Shown here: positions 27,440-35,656 of the stretch, piece after piece
Numbering within the stretch: the first letter of the stretch is position 1
Layout of the letters: every line of letters starts with the position of its first letter
Notes under the pieces: generated by a model
Told to the model about the DNA's origin: nothing
The model's input: only the letters and a program-made list of their open reading frames with translations
Database searches by the model: none
Origin: Bacteroidia bacterium
Lineage (GTDB): Bacteria; Bacteroidota; Bacteroidia; J057
NCBI GenBank assembly: GCA_019695295.1
Contig: JAIBAH010000005.1
Coordinates: 35,610 to 99,609 of the forward strand
Direction of reading: 5' to 3'
DNA length: 64,000 nucleotides
Translations under genes and position numbers: made by a program

Positions 27440-28204
27440 ATGATTCCAATAGTACTTAAAGTAATAATAATAGAAGACGAAAAAAGGAATGCAGACGCAC
27501 TGATTACGCTTATCAATGAGTTTTGCGAGGATGTGATAGTGGTAGCAACTGCAGAAAATGTAAAAGATGGCTACAAAGCCATTAAAACCCATCTTCCTGA
27601 CCTTGTATTTCTGGATGTAGAGTTACCCGGAGGAAATGGGTTTACTTTATTTGATTACTATGACAACCCTCCTGAATTTTCTGTAATTTTCACTACTGCG
27701 TACAGTGAATATGCAATTCAGGCATTTGATGTGGATGCGGTAGATTATCTTACCAAACCCATCGGTATTCAAAAGCTGAAAAGAGCCATCAAAAGAGTCA
27801 GAGACGCGAAAGAGAAAGACCTTGCAACAAAAAATCTCCCGCCGGAAAAAAAGACTACCGTTGATAATACAGAATCCCGTATCCCAATCTCGACCGGAAA
27901 CACGATTATTTATCAAAAAATCAATAACATAATCCGTTGTCATGGAGATAATAATTATACCACTATCTATTTTGACAACAAATCCAAAATTGTGATTTCC
28001 AAAACGCTGAAGCATTACGACGATGAGCTGATAAAGCATAATTTCTTCCGTTGTCATAAATCCCATCTTATCAATCTTAATAAGGTCAAAAAATTCTATC
28101 ATACTGAACGGATTTTGCTGATGGAAGATGATAGTAAAGTGGAAGTATCTACCAGGAAAAAAGAAATTCTTATGAAAATTCTAAAAGGAGATGACGTTTT
28201 ATAA
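27440..28204 (+). CDS. LytTR-family response regulator
   Basis: A 254-residue two-domain regulator. The receiver domain (about residues 5-120) has the acidic pocket IEDE, the phospho-acceptor Asp59 in LVFLDVELPGG, the switch Thr in FTTAYSEYA, and the Lys in DYLTKPI. A linker (about 120-150) leads to a LytTR DNA-binding domain (IIRCHGDNNYTTIYFD; FFRCHKSHLINLNKV). It pairs with the upstream sensorless LytS-like kinase in a two-gene operon. Targets are not visible; LytTR proteins usually bind direct repeats upstream of surface genes. Confidence 0.93.
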   Translation: MIPIVLKVIIIEDEKRNADALITLINEFCEDVIVVATAENVKDGYKAIKTHLPDLVFLDVELPGGNGFTLFDYYDNPPEFSVIFTTAYSEYAIQAFDVDAVDYLTKPIGIQKLKRAIKRVRDAKEKDLATKNLPPEKKTTVDNTESRIPISTGNTIIYQKINNIIRCHGDNNYTTIYFDNKSKIVISKTLKHYDDELIKHNFFRCHKSHLINLNKVKKFYHTERILLMEDDSKVEVSTRKKEILMKILKGDDVL

Positions 28205-28274
28205 GTAAATCCTTGCGTTTGTTAAGTTTTTCATTCAAAAATTTGGATTTTTGTTATTTTTGCTTTACCTTATG

Positions 28275-28320
28275 CGCTCATAATATAAACTATTATTAAA
28301 CAAAAATCGTTTATATTATA
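28275..28320. repeat. AT-rich inverted repeat in the intergenic region
   Basis: ATAATATAAAC pairs perfectly with GTTTATATTAT (11 bp) across an A-rich loop. It lies about 20 nt after a TATTTTTG box (28255-28262) that could be a -7 promoter element, although no good -33 partner is present. Confidence 0.5.
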
Positions 28321-28374
28321 GAAATCAGGGGAAATTAAAACAAAGTATTCATCATAAATTCGCTATCTATTAAA

Positions 28375-28407
28375 ACAACAGAGATTGTTAGCATTTCTGT
28401 TGTTTTC
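28375..28407 (+). terminator. Probable terminator in the kinase-regulator 3' region
   Basis: AAAACAACAG and CTGTTGTTTT form a 10-bp A/T-flanked stem, centred on TTAGCA, with Ts at its 3' edge. It is the first terminator-like structure after the response regulator, about 170 nt downstream of its stop. Confidence 0.55.
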
Positions 28408-28410
28408 ATA

Positions 28411-28482
28411 GGTAAGGGTAAAAAAGGGTTAAAAAGTAGAAGTTGTCGGACGTGACGTCACGGCAACTTCGATTTTTATAAG
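28411..28482 (+). ncRNA. Structured element A (GGTAAGGGT - hairpin - TCGATTTTTATAA)
   Basis: A GGTAAGGGTAAAAAAGGG lead is followed by a stem GAAGTTG (28439-28445) with CAACTTC (28464-28470). The stem encloses the palindrome CGTGACGTCACG, and the element ends GATTTTTATAA. The 5' lead and 3' tail match elements B (28590) and C (53211), but the loop differs. It could be a terminator-like structure, a small RNA end or a dispersed repeat. Confidence 0.45.
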
Positions 28483-28589
28483 GGAATCGCTCTAATTCTG
28501 AATCCTTTACAATCAAAATAAAAAAATTGTGACTTTATAATAAATTTATTGTCAAAAAATAAATGAACTTCAGATTCATTCGTAATTAA

Positions 28590-28661
28590 GGTAAAAGGGT
28601 AAAAAAGGGTAAAAAAGAACAGGCTGTTTGGCGGGATGCTGAACAGCTTCGTTTTTTATAA
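28590..28661 (+). ncRNA. Structured element B with conserved TGGCGGGATGCT loop
   Basis: A GGTAAAAGGGTAAAAAAGGG lead is followed by a stem AGGCTGTT (28621-28628) pairing with AACAGCTT (28642-28649), loop TGGCGGGATGCTG, and tail TCGTTTTTTATAATG. The 12-nt loop core TGGCGGGATGCT is identical in element C at 53233, whose stem sequence is unrelated. The tail overlaps the last codons of the convergent O-antigen-ligase-like gene. Confidence 0.55.
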
Positions 28662-30026
28662 TGAATCTTTTTTCCCCTTTAGGTTTCCGGCAATTATCGC
28701 TATACTCATCCATACAATTGAGGCAGCCTCAATCTGATCTGAAAACATATTCATAAACCCATGAAAGCTGTATGTAATCAAACCACATAAAACGGCAAGA
28801 TACAATAATCGTTCATTGTCATTTTCCGGTTTCCGGTAAAGTCGTATAAGCCCTGTAAGCAGAACAGAAACCGTAAATATCACTCCAATCAAAAGACCTG
28901 CAATTCCCTGTTCGCTCAGAAAAGTAAAGACTTCAGAATGAGAATTCCCCCTTAATCCATGCCTTGAAGAAATTCTTGTTAATAACCAGTAAGGCTGATA
29001 CGGATCATAGCAAAACTGATATGTACCCGGACCAAACCCTGTGAGCGGACGCTCTTTAAACATCTGAAACGCAGAATACCAGCGGTTGATTCTTTCTCTG
29101 TTGGATACATCCGTAGTGAGGTTCATTACAGAAATGAGATGCTCCTGTACATCTGACTTATGATTATTACTCTGCGCACTAATCCCTGAAATATAACCGA
29201 GAATTTGTCCCTGAAATGCAAAAGCAAGCAGTATCAGTCCGGAGATTCCGATAAGGAGCCTGCGGACTGGAAAACGATAATAAATCAAAACGCCTGCAAC
29301 AGCTGCCAGAAAGATGCTAAGCCAGGATGCCCTGGAGGCAGAAGCAAATAATGCAAATGAAAAAAAGATAGTTAATAGAATCCATATCCCGGATTTCAAA
29401 AGAGAAGAACGGTTTCTGAAAATATTAACCAATGAATAAGGCAGTATAAAGGCAAGACACGCCCCATAAACCGTATGCTCGGCATAATAAGGTTTGGGAA
29501 TATCAGCAGCCGTATTTAATAAAAAGTGAAATTTCGAATGCTGAATGAGCACAAGCGTTGCCGATATTACGGTACCTGCTATATAGTAGTTCAATAAGGT
29601 AGCCCATTCTTCCGGTTTTTTTACATTAATATAAAGGTATATAAAAAAGAAGCCGGAAAAAATCGAGAGGATAACTGTTTTTTTAATGGAAATCAGGGTA
29701 TAATCCGACCAGATAACGGTAAAAATCATCCAGACTAACCCGGTCAACCAGATGAGTATTAAGGGAGTCTCAGTAATCCGGAGTTGGGAAAGGGATATTT
29801 TCCGGGTAAAGGCGGTTTTCAGCAATGTAATACCTGAATACATCAGCAGTAAAGGCTCACAAGGAACAGACAGACTGACCCCTGCGATGTCTGAATCTAC
29901 CGATAACGGAATACTGAAAAGGATAAAGTAAAGAACGTATCCTGGGTACCAAAGAATAAGACTCATCAGCAACAGCAATGCCGCCCCCTGACCCAGTAGT
30001 AATAAGCTATGCCATATACTTTCCAT
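28656..30026 (-). CDS. O-antigen ligase (WaaL/Wzy_C) family membrane protein
   Basis: A 456-residue integral membrane protein with roughly ten to twelve hydrophobic helices across its length. A large hydrophilic loop (about residues 315-375) contains the family hallmarks: RINRWYSAFQMFKERPLTGF, GPGTY, and a His-containing segment (LRGNSHSEVF) before EQGIAGLLIGV. Members ligate or polymerise undecaprenyl-linked glycans at the periplasmic face. No other polysaccharide genes are adjacent, so polymerase and ligase cannot be told apart. The amidohydrolase gene 90 nt upstream on the same strand may be co-transcribed. Confidence 0.85.
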   Translation of the reverse strand: MESIWHSLLLLGQGAALLLLMSLILWYPGYVLYFILFSIPLSVDSDIAGVSLSVPCEPLLLMYSGITLLKTAFTRKISLSQLRITETPLILIWLTGLVWMIFTVIWSDYTLISIKKTVILSIFSGFFFIYLYINVKKPEEWATLLNYYIAGTVISATLVLIQHSKFHFLLNTAADIPKPYYAEHTVYGACLAFILPYSLVNIFRNRSSLLKSGIWILLTIFFSFALFASASRASWLSIFLAAVAGVLIYYRFPVRRLLIGISGLILLAFAFQGQILGYISGISAQSNNHKSDVQEHLISVMNLTTDVSNRERINRWYSAFQMFKERPLTGFGPGTYQFCYDPYQPYWLLTRISSRHGLRGNSHSEVFTFLSEQGIAGLLIGVIFTVSVLLTGLIRLYRKPENDNERLLYLAVLCGLITYSFHGFMNMFSDQIEAASIVWMSIAIIAGNLKGKKDSL

Positions 30027-30116
30027 TTTTTCGCATTATCTTTATCTCATTCTCATCATTGAACCTTTACTCCACAAACAAAAACCAATCGGCCATTCCC
30101 CTACTCCGGGAAGTTA

Positions 30117-31757
30117 TTAGTTTCCTGTAAACACTTTTTTTCCGGAAGAGAAAGTCATCATTACTTTTGTGTCCCGAATTTCCTGTACGGGAATTGTCAT
30201 GATATCTTTTTCAGTAACCACAAAATCCGCCCATTTTCCCGGTTCAATGCTTCCTTTTATCTTTTCTTCAAACTGAGCATAAGCCGCCCATCTTGTCATC
30301 CCAATCAGGGCTTCTTCTCTTGAAAGTGCGTCCTCAGGCTGAAATCCCCCCTCCGGATATCCTTTTGCGTCCTGACGGGCAACTGCGGCATGAAATCCAT
30401 AAAGCGGATTGATATCTTCGATGGGGAAATCACTTCCGAGCGGCAATACCCCGGCAATATTCAGCAAAGATTTATAGGCATAAGCGGTAGGCAGGCGTTC
30501 TGCTCCCAGCCTCTCCCCTGCCCAGTACATATCCGAGGTAGCGTGTGTAGGCTGAACAGAAGGAATGATACCGTAATTTTTGAATTTTTCCCGGTCCGGA
30601 ATTGCTACTACCTGCGCATGTTCAATCCTCCATCTTTTGGATTTACCCTCTTTGCCAAGGTATTTTCCATAAATATCCAGCAAAGTCCTGTTTGCAGAGT
30701 CACCGATACAGTGAGTATTTACCTGAAAGCCTTTTGCATGAATCAACCCGACAATACTGTCTAAATGCGCAGGTTTACTCAGCATAAACCCGGTTTCCTT
30801 TGGGCGGTCATGATAAGGATGCAGAAGACAAGCCCCCCTTGAACCCAAAGCACCGTCAGCATACACCTTGAAAGACCTGACACTGAGTAAATCCGTTTGA
30901 ATAAATCCATTTTTCAAGAAGTAAGGAATATTCACAGAATCTGCGCTGACCATTGCATAAATCCGCATCAGTAACTTTCCGGTTTTGTGCATCTGATTGA
31001 TCGTATGAATGATTTTTTTATCCAGCCCGGCGTCTCCCACGCTTGTAAGTCCTTTTTCAAAACAGTTTTGCTGAGCTTCCAGCAGGTATTCTTCCATTTC
31101 TTTTTCAGAAGGAGCCGGAATCACTTTTTCCAGCAGGTCCATGGCATTATCAATGAGTACCCCGGTAAGTTTTCCGTTCTTTACCATGATTTTCCCTCCT
31201 TCAACAGTAGTTTCGGGGGTAATTCCGGCAAGCGAAAGCGCTTTCTCATTGGCAATCAGGGCATGACCATCCACCCTTCGGATACAAACAGGAACATCCG
31301 GAAACAAAATATCCAGAGAATCCTTTTCAGGGAACTCTTTTACCTCCCAGTCATTCTGATCCCAGCCTCTGCCGGTAAGCCATGCAAACTGCGGATTTTT
31401 TTTCCGGAAATCAACAAGGGTAGAAAGTACCTCGCTAAAAGAAGCGGTGCCGGTCAGGTTCACATCATTGAGTGATTTTCCGTACCAGTAAAAGTGGCAA
31501 TGAGCATCCATAAAACCCGGAAAAACGGGTTTTCCCTGCAAATCCATCACTTCTTTTGCGGTATAGTTTTTCAGAATCTCTCCGCTTTTTCCTACAGCCA
31601 GAAACTTTCCGTCTTTCACCACAAAAGCCTCTGCCACTGACAAAGCCGAGTCAACGGTATAAATCCGGGCATTATGCACAATCAAATCCGCACCGGAACG
31701 GGTTTCGCATGCCATCAACCCAACTGAAATCCATATTAGTAAAATTATTCTGTTCAT
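30117..31757 (-). CDS. Amidohydrolase family lipoprotein (YtcJ-like)
   Basis: A 546-residue metal-dependent hydrolase. The ATG at 31757 is preferred over the one at 31781 because it gives a lipoprotein signal (MNRIILLIWISVGLMAC) with lipobox LMAC. The metal-binding DAHCHFYWYG motif follows the LQGKPVFPGFMD segment. YtcJ-type signatures include GRGWDQNDW, YADGALGSRGACLL, and the RIEHAQVV metal-ligand region. The end has the usual GKWADFVV beta-strand. YtcJ-like enzymes hydrolyse amide-type substrates, but the real substrate is unknown. It would be membrane-anchored outside the cytoplasm. Confidence 0.88.
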   Translation of the reverse strand: MNRIILLIWISVGLMACETRSGADLIVHNARIYTVDSALSVAEAFVVKDGKFLAVGKSGEILKNYTAKEVMDLQGKPVFPGFMDAHCHFYWYGKSLNDVNLTGTASFSEVLSTLVDFRKKNPQFAWLTGRGWDQNDWEVKEFPEKDSLDILFPDVPVCIRRVDGHALIANEKALSLAGITPETTVEGGKIMVKNGKLTGVLIDNAMDLLEKVIPAPSEKEMEEYLLEAQQNCFEKGLTSVGDAGLDKKIIHTINQMHKTGKLLMRIYAMVSADSVNIPYFLKNGFIQTDLLSVRSFKVYADGALGSRGACLLHPYHDRPKETGFMLSKPAHLDSIVGLIHAKGFQVNTHCIGDSANRTLLDIYGKYLGKEGKSKRWRIEHAQVVAIPDREKFKNYGIIPSVQPTHATSDMYWAGERLGAERLPTAYAYKSLLNIAGVLPLGSDFPIEDINPLYGFHAAVARQDAKGYPEGGFQPEDALSREEALIGMTRWAAYAQFEEKIKGSIEPGKWADFVVTEKDIMTIPVQEIRDTKVMMTFSSGKKVFTGN

Positions 31758-31857
31758 TGTCACTATAGCTTTAGGCCACAAAAATAGGAAAATAATTGAA
31801 TTCTAAAATCCTGATTTAGCAAACTGCCTTTAGAGCCTCCGCCGGACAATACAGGAC

Positions 31858-31896
31858 ATACTGACATTTTTACATACATATCAGTATAAATGTCAG
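31858..31896. promoter_or_regulatory. Overlapping inverted repeats upstream of groES
   Basis: CTGACATTT (31861-31869) pairs with AAATGTCAG (31888-31896). The overlapping ATACTGA (31858-31864) pairs with TCAGTAT (31881-31887). The two hairpins exclude each other because they share CTGA. They lie about 90-125 nt before the groES ATG. It is not a CIRCE element. An operator role is only a guess. Confidence 0.35.
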
Positions 31897-31983
31897 AAAA
31901 AGAGTGATTGGCATACTTTTCGTAAGATGGAAAACAAAAATCATAATTTATTCATACATCTAAATAAACAAATTTAAGAATTT

Positions 31984-32259
31984 ATGGCATTAAATATTAA
32001 ACCTTTAGCAGACAGAGTAGTGGTTGAAGCTGCACAGGCAGACACCAAAACCAGCAGCGGTATCATCATTCCTGATACAGCAAAAGAAAAACCTCAGAGA
32101 GGCACAGTAATGGCCGTAGGGCCCGGAAAGAAAGATGAGCCGGTGAGTGTAAAAGTTGGGGATAGTGTTTTGTACGGAAAATATTCCGGCACCGAAATCA
32201 ACATTGAAGGAAGAGAATATCTTATCATGAGAGAATCTGACATTCTGGCAATCCTTTAA
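31984..32259 (+). CDS. groES: Co-chaperonin GroES
   Basis: A 91-residue heptameric lid of the chaperonin. It starts with the family-typical [11 protein letters not shown]. The mobile loop that docks GroEL is [15 protein letters not shown], followed by [11 protein letters not shown], and the protein ends [13 protein letters not shown]. Length is standard. It is 78 nt upstream of groL in the usual groES-groL operon. No CIRCE repeat is present upstream, so heat control, if any, uses another signal. Confidence 0.98.
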   Translation: MALNIKPLADRVVVEAAQADTKTSSGIIIPDTAKEKPQRGTVMAVGPGKKDEPVSVKVGDSVLYGKYSGTEINIEGREYLIMRESDILAIL

Positions 32260-32316
32260 TCTCCGTTTTGATTCACTCAGCGGTTTTTTATTTTTACAGA
32301 TTAATTTATTTTTTAA

Positions 32317-33984
<1,668 letters not shown>

Positions 33985-34007
33985 TCTGTTTGACATAATT
34001 TTATATC

Positions 34008-34041
34008 AAAAGCGTGCTTCATTTTTGAGGCGCGCTTTTTT
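34008..34041 (+). terminator. Terminator of groES-groL
   Basis: AAAAGCGTGCTTCA (34008-34021) pairs with TGAGGCGCGCTTTT (34026-34039) with a few wobbles, then Ts, about 24 nt after the groL stop. Confidence 0.75.
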
Positions 34042-34125
34042 GGATTATAAAATCAACTTTTTTGGATTATCTTAAAAGATATGTTAATTTTGAAAAAAAA
34101 TCCAAATGATTGAAAATCTATTTGA

Positions 34126-35160
34126 ATGAAAAGAGAAATTAAAATCGGATTAACTATTTTGTCCGCTATAGTGATTGTATATTTCATTTTTGCATGGATG
34201 CGAAATTTGCATTGGTTTGATGATGGTTACAAAAAATATACTGTTGTATTTGAGAATGTAAATGGATTATTATTAGGGGCTTCCGTAAATGTATTCGGAT
34301 TTACAGCGGGTCGGGTACTGGATATTCAGCCTACTCAGGAAAATGTACTGGTAACGATTAGTCTTTCGGATAAAATTACGCTCCATAAGGACGCCTCAGC
34401 CGAAATTCAGCTAAAGGAGCTGATGGGAGGCAAGCAAATCGAAATAAAACCCGGAAAAAGTCAGGGAGTTCTTCCAGAAGGAGGAACAATCAATGGATAT
34501 GCTTCGCCTGACCTTACAAGTGCTTTTTCGGTATTCGGGGAAACCATGAAACAGATTGATACAAGCAGAATCCGGTCTATGCTTGTAAATATGGAAAAAA
34601 TCACTACTAAAATTGCAGATGTCTCGAACCGGTTTGAGCTGAATAATGTGGATGTTATGACTAAAGAGCTGATTAGTACCTCTGTTGAGTTAAGACAGAC
34701 TTCCATCGGGGTAAATCAGCTTTTGCTTGAAGTGCAGAAAAGAAATGTGATCGATAAAGGAGACAGTGCATTCCGCGCTGTTGGAATTATGCTTCAGAAC
34801 GTAGAAATCATGCTGCAAAGTAGTGATAAAACGCTTCAGGCAAGCGCCGGCCTCATGAATCAGGTGAACGGCCTTATGGAAAGGACTGAACAAAAAGTAT
34901 TACCCAAAACGGATTCTATTATGCAAAATGTACTGGTGATGCTGAATAAAACCGATCAGACTCTTCAGACTGTGGGTGAAATTATCAATAAACTCAAGGA
35001 AGATGAAACGGTCATTGGAAAAGTACTGAATGACCCTGAGTTTTTGTATAAGCTCGACTCTACTTTAAATAATGTAAACCTCACCCTTGAATTTGTACGA
35101 AACAAAAGAATCAAGGTAGGATTTAATCTCGGCGAGCCCAAACCTAAGCCGGGTAAATAA
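34126..35160 (+). CDS. MlaD/MCE family protein
   Basis: A 344-residue protein with one N-terminal membrane anchor (about residues 7-24, IGLTILSAIVIVYFIFAW). An MCE domain follows (about 35-115: YTVVFENVNGLLLGASV, GFTAGRVLDI, KELMGGKQIEIKPG). The remaining part is a long amphipathic helical region rich in V/L/Q/M, expected to form a tunnel or coiled coil. MCE proteins carry lipids between membranes as part of Mla-type ABC transport. No MlaE/MlaF genes are adjacent here, so the permease and ATPase must be elsewhere. Confidence 0.88.
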   Translation: MKREIKIGLTILSAIVIVYFIFAWMRNLHWFDDGYKKYTVVFENVNGLLLGASVNVFGFTAGRVLDIQPTQENVLVTISLSDKITLHKDASAEIQLKELMGGKQIEIKPGKSQGVLPEGGTINGYASPDLTSAFSVFGETMKQIDTSRIRSMLVNMEKITTKIADVSNRFELNNVDVMTKELISTSVELRQTSIGVNQLLLEVQKRNVIDKGDSAFRAVGIMLQNVEIMLQSSDKTLQASAGLMNQVNGLMERTEQKVLPKTDSIMQNVLVMLNKTDQTLQTVGEIINKLKEDETVIGKVLNDPEFLYKLDSTLNNVNLTLEFVRNKRIKVGFNLGEPKPKPGK

Positions 35161-35222
35161 CCCGTTTTTTACAATACTTAATTTTTATTTTATTCATATT
35201 CAATTAATTTCTTTTTATATTT

Positions 35223-35471
35223 ATGACTATTTACGCTGGCAATCTGCACTTTTCGGTCACAGAAGATGATTTAAAAACAATGTTTTCTCCTTACGGAGAT
35301 GTTCTTGGAGCCAAAATAGCCAAAGACAAGGAGACGGGACGTTCAAGGGGTTTTGGTTTTGTGGAAATGGAAGAAAGCGAAGCAAAGGAAGCGATTCTTC
35401 AACTCAATGGTACGACGCATAAAAGCAGAGTACTGAAAATCAACGAAGCAAGGCCAAAAGAATTCAAATAA
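35223..35471 (+). CDS. Small RNA-recognition-motif (RRM) protein
   Basis: An 82-residue single RRM with almost no extra sequence. RNP2 is IYAGNL (residues 3-8) and RNP1 is RGFGFVEM (residues 42-49), preceded by the TGRSRG loop. Such small proteins in Bacteroidota and cyanobacteria bind single-stranded RNA and are candidate global post-transcriptional regulators. The aromatic residues that stack on RNA (Tyr4, Phe44, Phe46) are present. It is a monocistronic gene with an AT-rich upstream region. Confidence 0.93.
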   Translation: MTIYAGNLHFSVTEDDLKTMFSPYGDVLGAKIAKDKETGRSRGFGFVEMEESEAKEAILQLNGTTHKSRVLKINEARPKEFK

Positions 35472-35656
35472 CCCCTTCTTGTTTTTATTTTTAACTACCT
35501 TGAAAAGGTAAGTAAATATTTTTATATATTCCTATATATCAATTATTTACAAACAAATACTCCATTTGAATCAATCATAAACTATTCATTTTATTTGGCA
35601 TATTATTTACAACATTAGTATTTTTGATAATTATTCCTTAGTAAATATACATTAAT

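Noticed and set aside
28411..28661. Elements A and B as a short CRISPR array
   Set aside because: Only two units with different hairpin sequences and no constant-length spacer; the similarity is limited to lead, loop and tail.
31900..31983. CIRCE or sigma-54 promoter before groES
   Set aside because: The TTAGCACTC/GAGTGCTAA pair is absent. The GGCATACTTTTCG stretch lacks the invariant GC of a -12 sigma-54 element.
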